NCBI RefSeq assembly: GCF_004300825.1 | Contig: NZ_CP036250.1 | Coordinates: 124,001 to 188,000 of the forward strand | Source: Egicoccus halophilus | GTDB taxonomy: Bacteria; Actinomycetota; Nitriliruptoria; Nitriliruptorales; Nitriliruptoraceae | DNA length: 64,000 bases | Direction: 5' to 3' | Part shown: piece after piece, positions 45,317 to 54,305 of the stretch | Position numbering within the stretch: the stretch's first letter is position 1 | Layout: each line of letters begins with the position of its first letter | Position numbers and translations under genes: made by a program | Notes under the pieces: model-generated | What the model was told of the DNA's origin: nothing | Seen by the model: only the letters and a program-made list of their open reading frames with translations | Database searches by the model: none

Positions 45317-45446
45317 ACGCCGCGTCCCACCACCACGCGGGCGTACGCCTGCGGTTGCCACCCTTTGCCCGGCCGCCCGGCCGTGCGGCCGGCGCGACGC
45401 CCTAGGCTCGCCCGCTCGGCGCTGCCCGGTGAGCTGGAGGTCGTGC

Positions 45447-46313
45447 GTGCCACGGATCGACGAGCTGCTCGCCGCGGGCACGACCTTCTCGTTCGAGTTC
45501 TTCCCGCCGCAGACCGACGCGGGCGAACGCAAACTGCGTGACACGCTCAACGAGCTCGAACCGCTCGGCCCGTCGTTCGTGTCGGTCACCTACGGCGCGG
45601 GAGGCTCGACCCGCGAGCGCACCCACCAGATCGTGGTCGACATGCTCGAGCGGACCACGATGACGCCGATGGCGCACCTGACCGCGGTCTGCCACACCCG
45701 TGACGAGCTGGCGGCCATCCTGGCGCGCTACCGCGACGCCGGCGTGCAGAACCTCCTCGCCCTGCGCGGCGACGCGCCGCGGGACGTCGCGCCCTTCTGG
45801 GAGCTCGAGCGGGCGGTCGACCTCGTCGAACTGGCCCGTGAGGTCGGCGGTGGACAGTTCGCCGTCGGGGTCGCGGCCCACCCCGAGGGGCATCCGGCCT
45901 CGCACGACCTGACCGACGACCGTCGGCACCTGGCGACCAAGCTCGCCGCAGCCGACTTCGGCGTGACGCAGTTCTTCTTCACCGTCGAGGACTACCTCGA
46001 CATGGTCGAGCAGCTCGCCGGCCTCGGCTGCGACACCCCGGTGGTCCCCGGCGTCATGCCGGTCACCAACCTGCGGCAGATCGAACGCTTCGCCGAGCTG
46101 TCGGGCGCGGTGTTCCCCGCCGACCTGGCCCGACGCCTGCACGCCGTCGAGGACCGTCCCGACGAGGTCGCCCGCATCGGGACCGAGGTCGCGACCGAGC
46201 TGTGCCAGCGGCTGTTGGACGCCGGCGCGCCCGGTCTGCACTTCTACACGCTCAACAGCTCCACGGCCACGCGCGAGATCTACGCCAACCTCGGCCTGCC
46301 CGTCGCGGGCTGA
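45447..46313 (+). CDS. metF: Methylenetetrahydrofolate reductase
   Basis: A 288-residue FAD enzyme that reduces methylene-THF to methyl-THF, the methyl donor for MetH. The N-terminal FSFEFFPPQTDAGE carries the catalytic glutamate, and VTYGAGGSTRERT, NLLALRGDAPRD and the DFGVTQFFF strand are family hallmarks. I place the start at GTG 45447 because GGAGG lies six bases before it; GTG 45429 would overlap that site. It is convergent with the SDR gene, with nine bases between stops. Its distance from metH (about 6 kb) argues for independent transcription. Confidence 0.96.
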   Translation: MPRIDELLAAGTTFSFEFFPPQTDAGERKLRDTLNELEPLGPSFVSVTYGAGGSTRERTHQIVVDMLERTTMTPMAHLTAVCHTRDELAAILARYRDAGVQNLLALRGDAPRDVAPFWELERAVDLVELAREVGGGQFAVGVAAHPEGHPASHDLTDDRRHLATKLAAADFGVTQFFFTVEDYLDMVEQLAGLGCDTPVVPGVMPVTNLRQIERFAELSGAVFPADLARRLHAVEDRPDEVARIGTEVATELCQRLLDAGAPGLHFYTLNSSTATREIYANLGLPVAG

Positions 46314-46322
46314 GGACCGGAC

Positions 46323-47279
46323 TCACTCCTGCGTGCGGAACCAGGCGATCGTGCGCTGGAGCCCCTCGCGCAGATCGACCTTCGGCTCCCAACCGAGCTC
46401 GCGCTGGGCGACGGTGATGTCGGGTCGGCGCACCTGCGGGTCGTCGACCGGGCGCGGGGTGTCGATCAGCTCGACGTCACTGGCACCGGCGATCTCGAGC
46501 ACCAGCTCGGCCAGTTCGCGGATCGAGACCTCGTACGGGTTGCCGATGTTGACCGGTTCGGTGTAGTCGGTCACCAGCAGTTGCAGGATGCCCTCGACCA
46601 GGTCGTCGACGTAGCAGAGCGAACGGGTCTGGTCACCGCCACCGTGCAGCGTGATCGGCTCGCCCCGGAAGGCCTGGCCGATGAAGGTGGGCACGGCCCG
46701 CCCGTCCTCCAGCCGCATGCGTTCGCCGTAGGTGTTGAAGATTCGCACGACCCGGACGTCGACCCCGTGCGTGCGGTGGTAGGCGTAGGTCATCGCCTCC
46801 GCGAACCGCTTGGCCTCGTCGTAGACGCCACGCGGACCGACCGGGTTGACGTGCCCCCAGTAGGTCTCCGGCTGCGGGTGCACCTGCGGGTCGCCGTAGA
46901 CCTCCGAGGTGGAGGCGAGCAGGATCCGCGCGCCCTTCTCCTTGGCCAGGCCCAGCGCGTTGTGGGTGCCGAGCGAGCCGACCTTGAGCGTCTGGATGGG
47001 CAACTGCAGGTAGTCGACCGGCGAGGCCGGCGACGCGAAGTGCAGGATCGCGTCGACCTGGCCGGAGACGTGCAGGAAGTTGGTCACGTCGTAGCGCAGG
47101 AACGTGAACCGGTCGTCGCCGATGAGGTGGTGGAGGTTGTCGACGCGCCCGGTGACGAGGTTGTCGACCGCCGTCACCCGTGCGCCGCGTTCGAGCAGCG
47201 CCGTGCACAGGTGGGAGCCGAGGAAGCCGGCACCTCCGGTGACCACGACGTGGCGGCCCTCGACGCTTGTGAACTCCAC
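46323..47279 (-). CDS. UDP-glucuronate decarboxylase-like SDR
   Basis: A 318-residue extended short-chain dehydrogenase that most resembles UDP-xylose synthase (UXS). It has the NAD motif [10 protein letters not shown], the catalytic STSEVYG and YDEAKR (Tyr-Lys pair), and the [17 protein letters not shown] segment typical of UDP-glucuronate decarboxylases. Such enzymes make UDP-xylose or the 4-keto-pentose for cell-surface polysaccharides. Other NDP-sugar epimerases are possible. GTG at 47279 has GAGGGG upstream. It is divergent from the sulfate island. Confidence 0.88.
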   Translation of the reverse strand: MEFTSVEGRHVVVTGGAGFLGSHLCTALLERGARVTAVDNLVTGRVDNLHHLIGDDRFTFLRYDVTNFLHVSGQVDAILHFASPASPVDYLQLPIQTLKVGSLGTHNALGLAKEKGARILLASTSEVYGDPQVHPQPETYWGHVNPVGPRGVYDEAKRFAEAMTYAYHRTHGVDVRVVRIFNTYGERMRLEDGRAVPTFIGQAFRGEPITLHGGGDQTRSLCYVDDLVEGILQLLVTDYTEPVNIGNPYEVSIRELAELVLEIAGASDVELIDTPRPVDDPQVRRPDITVAQRELGWEPKVDLREGLQRTIAWFRTQE

Positions 47280-47401
47280 GGGGTTCCCCTCACCGGCTGA
47301 GGCGTACACGCTAATCGGTCCGACGCGCCCGTCCGACCGGCAACCGTCTGGCGAACAGTAGGCTCGCACGCCGGCCCGTCCGTCGACGACCAGGAAGCCG
47401 C

Positions 47402-48856
47402 GTGTCCGACGTCCGTCCCGGGGACACCCCGCCGCCCACGGGCGGTGACCACCACGCGGCGGACGCGCCCGGTCCCACCGCCGGCTGGGCCGACGAGGAG
47501 CGGGCCGAGGCACTGCGCGCCGCGTCGACCGACTGGCCGTCGTCGGACCTCACCGACCGCGACCTCGACGACCTCGAACTGGTGCTCGACGGGCTGCTCG
47601 AACCGCACCCGCTGTCCGTCCCCCGCGAGGCGTCGACGGCGCTCGACCGGGGCACGCCGCTCGCCCTGCGTGACCCGGAAGGCACGATGGTGGCCGTCCT
47701 GCGCGTGGCACGGGTCCTCGACCCGGTCCCCGCCTCCGACGCAACGGGAGGCGACCGGGCGGGGGACGACGGCGCGGGAGGCGACGCGGACGCCGTACGC
47801 GTCGCGGGCGAGCTGGTCGGCGTGACCCGGCCCGTGCGGTGGAGCTTCAGTCGGTTGCGGGCGACGCCGAGCGAGCTGCGGACCCGGCTCGCGGTGCACG
47901 ACCAGGTCGTGGCGGTCCTGACCGACCGCGCCCTGCACCGCGCCGACGTCGACGACCTGCGCGCCGAGGTGGCCGCCGACCGCGCCCACCTGCTGCTGGT
48001 CCAGCTCGAACGTCGGGAGGCGGGTGCGGACACGACCGCGGCGGTGACCCGCGCGCTCGAGGCGATGCTGCACGAGCTGCGGGTGCCCTCGACCCTGACC
48101 TTGCTGCCGGCGCCGGCGCGGTTGTTCGACGACCGGCACGACGAACGCCTCGACGCCATCGCGGGCGTGCTCGGCGCGTCCCGACGGTTGCGGCTGGGCC
48201 GGACCGGCGTGGACGTCGACGCCGCGATCCGTGCCGGCGACCCCGTCTCGGCCGACGCCACCTTCGCGACCGTGGCGGCCGAGCTGCGGGCCGCCCACCC
48301 CCCACGCCACGACCGCGGTCTGGTGGTGCTGTTCACGGGCCTGTCGGGTTCGGGCAAGTCGACCGTCGCCAACGCGCTGCGCGGCCGGCTGCTCGAGCGC
48401 GGCGACCGGCGGGTCACCCTGCTCGACGGGGACCTGGTGCGCAGGCACCTGTCGCGTGGCCTGGGGTTCTCGCCGCAGGACCGCGCCACCAACGTGCGGC
48501 GCATCGGGTACGTCGCGGCCGAGATCGCCCGTCACGGTGGGCTGGTGCTGTGCGCACCGATCGCGCCGGAGGCGGGCGTCCGCGACGAGGTCCGGACGAT
48601 GGTCGAGGACGCCGGCGCCGGGTTCGTGCTCGTCCACGTCGCGACGCCGCTGGAGGTCTGCGAGCAGCGCGACCGCAAGGGCCTGTACGCCAAGGCACGC
48701 GCCGGGCAGGTGCGCGACTTCACCGGCATCGACGCGCCCTACGACGTGCCCGTCGACCCCGAACTGCGCGTCGACACGGTCGACACGACCCCCGACGCCT
48801 GCGCCACCCGGGTCCTCGACGACCTCGTCGCCCGCGGCTGGCTCACCGCCCGCTGA
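47402..48856 (+). CDS. cysC: APS kinase with degenerate ATP-sulfurylase N-terminal domain
   Basis: A 484-residue protein opening the sulfate island. The C-terminal 190 residues form a canonical APS kinase: P-loop [27 protein letters not shown] and [15 protein letters not shown]. The N-terminal 290 residues follow the order of ATP sulfurylase: [19 protein letters not shown] at the PUA-like start and the [14 protein letters not shown] segment. The catalytic QTRNPxHRAH motif is replaced by [10 protein letters not shown], losing the Gln and Asn, and the end resembles the sulfurylase C-terminal region. So sulfurylase activity is doubtful, while kinase activity should be normal. It makes PAPS. GTG start at 47402. 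A second APS kinase lies in cysNC. Confidence 0.88.
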   Translation: MSDVRPGDTPPPTGGDHHAADAPGPTAGWADEERAEALRAASTDWPSSDLTDRDLDDLELVLDGLLEPHPLSVPREASTALDRGTPLALRDPEGTMVAVLRVARVLDPVPASDATGGDRAGDDGAGGDADAVRVAGELVGVTRPVRWSFSRLRATPSELRTRLAVHDQVVAVLTDRALHRADVDDLRAEVAADRAHLLLVQLERREAGADTTAAVTRALEAMLHELRVPSTLTLLPAPARLFDDRHDERLDAIAGVLGASRRLRLGRTGVDVDAAIRAGDPVSADATFATVAAELRAAHPPRHDRGLVVLFTGLSGSGKSTVANALRGRLLERGDRRVTLLDGDLVRRHLSRGLGFSPQDRATNVRRIGYVAAEIARHGGLVLCAPIAPEAGVRDEVRTMVEDAGAGFVLVHVATPLEVCEQRDRKGLYAKARAGQVRDFTGIDAPYDVPVDPELRVDTVDTTPDACATRVLDDLVARGWLTAR

Positions 48857-49073
48857 GCTCGTCAGCGGGCAGGAGATGGCCGGCAGGGCCATCGCGCGGC
48901 AGCGGAGGTGCCTGCACGGACAGCGTCTGCCGCCGCAGGGAACCGGCCGCATCCGCGGGTCCCGCGCACCGAGCCGGGGCCACGTTCGCACGGTTCACCC
49001 GGCGTCACCTCGCGGGGAGGGCGGCGCGCGCCGACCCTTGCCGCCTTCCCGTCCCCGCCTGCCCGGAGCCCGA

Positions 49074-50810
49074 GTGGCCGACGTCGAACGCATCAAGGCC
49101 GAGAGCGACTGGCTCGCCGGTGACCTCGCCGCCGAGCTCGCCGACCGCAGCAGCGACGGCGTGTCCAAGGACGCGACCCAGCTGATCAAGTTCCACGGCA
49201 TGTACCAGCAGGACGACCGAGACGTGCGCCGCGAACGGCTGCAGGCCGGCCTCGGCAAGGCCATCACGATGATGGTGCGCGCCTCGATCCCCGGTGGCGT
49301 CACCACCGCCGAGCAGTACCTCGCCTGCGACCGGCTGGCCGACGAGGTCGCCGACGGCACCCTGCGGATCACGACCCGCCAGGGCCTGCAGTGGCACAAG
49401 GTGGGCAAGTTCGACGTCAAGCAGCTGATCCGGACCCTCAACGCGTCCGAGCTGACCACCATCGCCGCGTGCGGGGACGTCTCGCGCAACGTGATGGCCT
49501 GCACCGCGCCGCTGCCCGACCGCGACGACCTCACGCCGTGGGCCCGCGACCTCGCCCGCGCCGTACGCCCGCGCACGCGGTCCTACTGGGACCTGTGGCT
49601 CGACGGGGAACGGTCCGTGTCCGCCGTCGAGGAGGCGAGCGACGACCCGGACGACCTCGACCCGCTGTACGGCCCGACCTACCTGCCCCGCAAGTTCAAG
49701 ATCGGGTTCGCCCACACCGGTGACAACTGCGTCGACGCGTACACCAACGACGTCGGCATCGTGCCGGTCCGCGACGACGCGGGCGGGATCGTCGCCTTCA
49801 CGCTGCTCGTCGGCGGCGGGCTGGGCATGACCCACAACAAGCCGGCCACCTTCCCGCGCCTGGCCGACCCGCTCGGCGACGTCGCCCCCGAGCGGCTGAC
49901 CGACGCGGTCAAGGCGATCATCACCGTCCAGCGCGACCACGGTGATCGCACCGACCGCAAGCACGCCCGCATGAAGTACCTCGTCGAGGAGTGGGGGGTC
50001 GAGCGGTTCCGCGCCACGGTCGAGGAGCGCCTGCCGTTCCGCTTCGACCCGCCGAGCGCCCCGGTGTGGGACCGGACCTCCGACCACCTCGGCTGGCACG
50101 AGCAGGCCGACGGCGCGCTGTTCCTCGGCGTGCACGTGCCCTCGGGCCGGATCCAGGACACCGACGGCGTCCGCCTGCGCACCGCGATCCGCGAGGTCGT
50201 GACCACCCACGGGCTCGGCGTGCGGTTCACCGCCGCACAAAATTTGCTGCTGTGCGACGTCCCCGTCGACGCCCGCGGTGCCGTCGAGGCCACGCTGCGC
50301 GCTCACGGGGTGACGCTGACCGGTGACCTGCCCACCGTCACGCGCAAGGCGCTGGCCTGCCCGGCGCTGCCGACGTGCGGGCTCGCCCTGGCCGAGGCCG
50401 AGCGGGCGATGCCGGACTTCCTCGCCGACCTCGACGCCCGGATGGACGCCCTCGGGATCGACGGCGACGCGCCACAGATCCGGGTGACCGGCTGCCCCAA
50501 CGGCTGCGCCCGGCCCTACTCGACCGAGATCGGGGTGGTCGGACGCGGCAAGGACCACTACACGGTCCACCTCGGCGGCGACGACGTCGGCACCCGCCTC
50601 AACGAGGTGTTCGCCGACCGGGTGGGCCTGGCGCAGGTCGGGGAGCTCCTCGAGCCGGTGCTGACCGCCTGGTACGCCGAGCGCGACGGCGGCGAGACCT
50701 TCGGTGACTGGACCGACCGGGTCGGGGTCACCGCCCTGCGCGCCCGGTTCGACGCCGCCCGCTTCGAGCACCAGCGCCAGCCCGCCGCCGCCAGGAAGGC
50801 CCGCTCGTGA
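49074..50810 (+). CDS. cysI: Sulfite reductase hemoprotein
   Basis: Six-electron reduction of sulfite to sulfide, 578 residues. The four cysteines that bind the [4Fe-4S]-siroheme unit are in ACPALPTCGLALAEAERAMP and GCPNGCARPY. TTRQGLQWHKV, TYLPRKFKIGF and LLVGGGLGMTHN follow the CysI pattern closely, so it groups with the bacterial hemoprotein subunit. No cysJ flavoprotein gene is nearby, so the electron donor (ferredoxin or a distant reductase) is open. GTG at 49074 follows CGGAG. The 217-bp region before it has no clear regulatory motif. Siroheme synthesis genes follow in the same cluster. Confidence 0.95.
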   Translation: MADVERIKAESDWLAGDLAAELADRSSDGVSKDATQLIKFHGMYQQDDRDVRRERLQAGLGKAITMMVRASIPGGVTTAEQYLACDRLADEVADGTLRITTRQGLQWHKVGKFDVKQLIRTLNASELTTIAACGDVSRNVMACTAPLPDRDDLTPWARDLARAVRPRTRSYWDLWLDGERSVSAVEEASDDPDDLDPLYGPTYLPRKFKIGFAHTGDNCVDAYTNDVGIVPVRDDAGGIVAFTLLVGGGLGMTHNKPATFPRLADPLGDVAPERLTDAVKAIITVQRDHGDRTDRKHARMKYLVEEWGVERFRATVEERLPFRFDPPSAPVWDRTSDHLGWHEQADGALFLGVHVPSGRIQDTDGVRLRTAIREVVTTHGLGVRFTAAQNLLLCDVPVDARGAVEATLRAHGVTLTGDLPTVTRKALACPALPTCGLALAEAERAMPDFLADLDARMDALGIDGDAPQIRVTGCPNGCARPYSTEIGVVGRGKDHYTVHLGGDDVGTRLNEVFADRVGLAQVGELLEPVLTAWYAERDGGETFGDWTDRVGVTALRARFDAARFEHQRQPAAARKARS

Positions 50811-51661
50811 ACGCGTTGCGTGACGACGACCGCGCGGCCGTCGGCGCGTCGGTCGCTGCCGCGTTGGACGGCGCCCGTCCGCGCCCCGACGACCGCTTCC
50901 GCGCGCTCGGGCCCGACGACGACTCGGCGTTCATCCGCCTGATGGCCGCCGAGGCCGCCGCAACGCTCGAGGACAAGCCGGCCGACCGCATCCTCGAGTG
51001 GGCCGCCGGCGTCGTGCCACGGTTTGTTGTCACCTCGTCGTTCGGCGCCGAGTCCGCCGTGCTGCTGCACCTGCTGTCCCGGGTCGCGCCCGAGGTCCCG
51101 GTGCTGTTCCTCGACACCGGCCTGCACTTCGACGAGACCCTCCGGTTCCGTGCCGACCTCGCCCGCCGGCTGGGGCTGTCGGTGGTCGACCTGCGCCCCG
51201 AACGCTCCGTCGCCCAGCAGGCGCTGCGCCACGGTGACGCGCTGTGGTCCCGCGACCCCGACGCCTGCTGCGCGATGCGCAAGACCACCCCACTGCGCAC
51301 CGCCCTGCACTCGTTCGACGGGTGGGCGACCGGCGTACGGCGCTCGCAGACCCCCGAGCGCGCCGCCACCCCCGTCGTCGAGGCCCGTGAGCACGACGGT
51401 CGCTGGCTGGTGAAGGTCGCGCCACTGGTCACCTGGGACGACGACCGGGTCGACGCCTACCTGCGCGAGCACGACCTGCCACACCATCCGCTGGCCGACC
51501 AGGGCTACCCGTCGATCGGCTGCGCCCCGTGCACCGCGCGGGTCGCCCCCGGCCAGGACCCGCGGGCCGGGCGCTGGGCCGGGTTCGACGGCAAGACCGA
51601 GTGCGGCATCCACCTCGCCGACGACGGCACCGTGGTCCGCACCACGACCACGCCCGGCTGA
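50807..51661 (+). CDS. cysH: APS reductase (CysH family)
   Basis: A 284-residue thioredoxin-dependent reductase. Cysteine pairs CCAMRK and GCAPC give the CC...CxxC signature of iron-sulfur enzymes that reduce APS rather than PAPS. The catalytic cysteine is in KTECGIHL and the PP-loop-like region reads TSSFGAESAVLLH. Hence the direct route is sulfate to APS to sulfite, and PAPS from the kinases would serve other uses. The first 45 residues are a variable extension. GTG overlaps the cysI stop (GTGA). Confidence 0.94.
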   Translation: MNALRDDDRAAVGASVAAALDGARPRPDDRFRALGPDDDSAFIRLMAAEAAATLEDKPADRILEWAAGVVPRFVVTSSFGAESAVLLHLLSRVAPEVPVLFLDTGLHFDETLRFRADLARRLGLSVVDLRPERSVAQQALRHGDALWSRDPDACCAMRKTTPLRTALHSFDGWATGVRRSQTPERAATPVVEAREHDGRWLVKVAPLVTWDDDRVDAYLREHDLPHHPLADQGYPSIGCAPCTARVAPGQDPRAGRWAGFDGKTECGIHLADDGTVVRTTTTPG

Positions 51662-51673
51662 TCGGCCTCCCGC

Positions 51674-52318
51674 ATGTTCGAACTGACGATCTCGCTGGAC
51701 GTCACCGGCCGCCGCTGCGTGATCCTCGGCGGCGGCTTCGAGGCCGACGCCCGCGTCGCCTCGCTGCTGGCCGCCGACGCCGAGGTGGTGGTGATCACCC
51801 CGTCGCCCTCCTCGACCATCGAGGCGGCCGCCGACGGTGGGCGGATCCGCCTGCACCGTCGCGGTTGGCGACCCGGTGACCTCGCCGGCGCCTTCGTGGC
51901 CTACAACACCCGCGAGGACGACACGCCGGTGGAGCAGGTCTGGCAGGAGTCGCGCGACCAGCACGTGCTGCTGTCCACGCTCGACGACAAGCCGCGCTGC
52001 GACTTCGCCACCCCGGCGATCGTCCGCCGCGGCGACCTCGCGATCACGATCGCCACGGCCGGGCGCGCCCCCGCGCTGGCCAAGCGGCTGCGTCAGCGGC
52101 TCGAGGCCGAACTCGGTGAGGAGTACGCGACGCTGGTCGACGTGCTCGAGCACGCCCGCGAGCAGGTGCTGCCGCGAGCGGTCCCGTTCGAGGCGTGGGC
52201 GGCGAAGTGGTCCGAGGCGTTGGAGGACCTCGACGGCCTCGCGGCGCTGGTGCGCGACGGTCACCCCGACGAGGCGCGCGAGCGCGTCGTCGCGGCGGTC
52301 GGGAAGGGCGGCCGGTGA
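51674..52318 (+). CDS. Precorrin-2 dehydrogenase/ferrochelatase-like (Met8/CysG N-terminal type)
   Basis: A 214-residue siroheme synthase domain protein. It has the NAD-binding opening VILGGGFEADARVA, a following ATAGRAPALAKRLRQRLE segment typical of Met8/CysG-B, and a helical dimerisation end. It would oxidise precorrin-2 to sirohydrochlorin and may insert iron. The family's usual VAxRK after GGG is altered here to EADARV, which I note without further weight. ATG at 51674, 12 bp after cysH; the stop overlaps the methyltransferase start. Placement beside cysI fits siroheme supply. Confidence 0.88.
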   Translation: MFELTISLDVTGRRCVILGGGFEADARVASLLAADAEVVVITPSPSSTIEAAADGGRIRLHRRGWRPGDLAGAFVAYNTREDDTPVEQVWQESRDQHVLLSTLDDKPRCDFATPAIVRRGDLAITIATAGRAPALAKRLRQRLEAELGEEYATLVDVLEHAREQVLPRAVPFEAWAAKWSEALEDLDGLAALVRDGHPDEARERVVAAVGKGGR

Positions 52319-53208
52319 GCGGGTTCCTCGACGTGCCCGCCTCGGCCCCCTTCGCGCTGCCGTCGGCCACCCCCGGCACGGTGCACCTGGTGGGTGCCGG
52401 CCCGGGCGACCCGGGGCTGCTGACCCTGCGCGCCGTCCGGCTGCTGCAGACCTGCGACCTGGTCGCCTACGACCGGTTGGCGCCGCCCGAGGCGTTGACG
52501 CTGGTCCCGCCCACCGCGGAACGCATCGCGGTGGGCAAGGCCGACCCGGGCCAGCTCGGTGCCGACGTCGGCGTGCCGGGCGGGGCCGGACGGCGAGCCC
52601 GGTCCGGTGCGTCCTGCCGGGACGCTTGGTCGCAGGACGAGATCTCGACCCTGCTGGTGCTCGCCGCGCAGGACGGCCGGGCGGTCGTGCGACTCAAGGG
52701 CGGCGACCCGTTCGTGTTCGGCCGTGGCGGCGAGGAGGCGATCCGCTGCCACGAGGCCGGCGTCCCCGTCGAGGTCGTGGCGGGCGTCACCAGCGCCGTC
52801 GCCGCGCCGGGCGCGGCGGGCATCCCGGTCACCCACCGCGGTGTCGCGCCGGCGGTCGCCTTCGTCACCGGACACGAGGACCCGGCCAAGCCGTCGAGCC
52901 AACTCGACTGGGCCGGGCTCGCGGCGTTCCCGGGCACCCTCGTGTTCCTCATGGGCGTGCGGTCGCTGCCGGCGATCTGCGCCCAGTTGCAGGCCAACGG
53001 CCGCCCCGCGGACACCCCGGTCGGTGTGGTCCGTTGGGGCACCACCGACCGGCAGCAGGAGCTGGTCAGCGACCTGGCCGGCGCGGCCGAGGCGACCGCA
53101 CGTGCCGGCATCGGCTCCCCCGCCACGATCGTCGTCGGTGACGTCGTCGCCCTGCGTGAGCAGCTCGGCCTGCGTCGTCGCGCGCCGTTCGTGGCCGTCC
53201 ATGCCTGA
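52315..53208 (+). CDS. cobA: Uroporphyrinogen-III C-methyltransferase
   Basis: A 297-residue SAM-dependent enzyme that methylates uroporphyrinogen III twice to precorrin-2. VHLVGAGPGDPGLLTLRA, RLKGGDPFVFGRGGEE and GIPVTHRG are SUMT hallmarks. Between VGKADPGQ and SQDEIS there is a Gly/Arg-rich insertion of about 20 residues compared with the usual VGKRAGxHxxxQxEI loop, probably surface-exposed. GTG overlaps the preceding stop (GTGA). A 120-bp gap separates it from cysD. Confidence 0.93.
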   Translation: MSGFLDVPASAPFALPSATPGTVHLVGAGPGDPGLLTLRAVRLLQTCDLVAYDRLAPPEALTLVPPTAERIAVGKADPGQLGADVGVPGGAGRRARSGASCRDAWSQDEISTLLVLAAQDGRAVVRLKGGDPFVFGRGGEEAIRCHEAGVPVEVVAGVTSAVAAPGAAGIPVTHRGVAPAVAFVTGHEDPAKPSSQLDWAGLAAFPGTLVFLMGVRSLPAICAQLQANGRPADTPVGVVRWGTTDRQQELVSDLAGAAEATARAGIGSPATIVVGDVVALREQLGLRRRAPFVAVHA

Positions 53209-53328
53209 ACGACCGCCGCCGGCGACCCGGCGGCCACCGAGCGTCCGGCCCGCCCCCGGGCCACCTCGCGCCGTCCCCCGAGCAGAATCCCCCCGAGCCG
53301 ACCCACCGAGTCCCCACGTGAGCCGACC

Positions 53329-54258
53329 ATGAGCGCACCCTCCTCCCTCGCCGAACCGGCGCGCCTGACCCACCTCCGGCAGCTCGAGTCGGAAGCGATC
53401 CACGTCCTGCGCGAGGTCGTCGCCCAGTGCGAGCGTCCGGTGATGCTGTACTCGATCGGCAAGGACTCGTCGGTCATGCTGCACCTGGCCCGCAAGGCGT
53501 TCCACCCGGGCCGGCTCCCGTTCCCGCTGCTGCACGTCGACACGACGTGGAAGTTCCGGGAGATGATCGCGTTCCGCGACCGGACCGCGGCCGAGCTCGG
53601 CGTCGAGCTGATCGTGCACACCAACGCCGAGGGCGTCGCCGAGGGCATCAACCCGTTCGACCACGGCTCGCGCAACTACACCGACATCATGAAGACCCAG
53701 GCGCTCAAGCAGGCACTCACGGCCGGCCGGTTCGACGGCATCTTCGGCGGCGCCAGGCGCGACGAGGAACGCTCGCGCGCGAAGGAGCGGGTGTTCTCCT
53801 TCCGCGACAAGCACCACCGATGGGACCCGAAGAACCAGCGTCCCGAGCTGTGGAGCCTCTACAACGGCCGGGTCAACCCCGGCGAGTCGATCCGGGTGTT
53901 CCCGCTGTCGAACTGGACCGAGCTCGACGTGTGGCAGTACATCCACCTCGAGGGCATCCCGATCGTGCCGCTGTACTACTCCGCCCCCCGTCCCACGGTC
54001 GAGCGCGACGGCACGATCATCATGGTCGACGACGAGCGGTTCCGCTTCGCGCCGGGCGAGCAGCCCGTCGAGCGTTGGATCCGGTTCCGCACGCTCGGGT
54101 GCTATCCGCTGTCGGGCGCGGTGGCGTCACGCGCGACGACGCTGCCCGACATCATCCAGGAGATGCTGCTCGCGACCCGCTCGGAGCGCGAGGGCCGGGT
54201 CATCGACTACGACCAGGCCGGCTCCATGGAGGAGAAGAAGCGCGAAGGCTACTTCTGA
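53329..54258 (+). CDS. cysD: Sulfate adenylyltransferase subunit 2
   Basis: The catalytic small subunit of the GTP-driven ATP sulfurylase, 309 residues, making APS from sulfate and [17 protein letters not shown] is the PP-loop, [12 protein letters not shown] and the [16 protein letters not shown] segment match CysD, and the end [13 protein letters not shown]-like tail is the usual CysD terminus. ATG at 53329. The intact CysD explains why the sulfurylase domain of the upstream fusion could decay. cysNC follows after 47 bp. Confidence 0.97.
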   Translation: MSAPSSLAEPARLTHLRQLESEAIHVLREVVAQCERPVMLYSIGKDSSVMLHLARKAFHPGRLPFPLLHVDTTWKFREMIAFRDRTAAELGVELIVHTNAEGVAEGINPFDHGSRNYTDIMKTQALKQALTAGRFDGIFGGARRDEERSRAKERVFSFRDKHHRWDPKNQRPELWSLYNGRVNPGESIRVFPLSNWTELDVWQYIHLEGIPIVPLYYSAPRPTVERDGTIIMVDDERFRFAPGEQPVERWIRFRTLGCYPLSGAVASRATTLPDIIQEMLLATRSEREGRVIDYDQAGSMEEKKREGYF

Positions 54259-54305
54259 CCCTTCGCGCTTCGACGAACGTGCTCCTCTCGAAAGGCGCAG
54301 GACCC

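Noticed and set aside
41512-45453. 1313-codon minus-strand open frame
   Set aside because: Antisense to the GNAT/acyl-CoA synthetase fusion, with no domain of its own.
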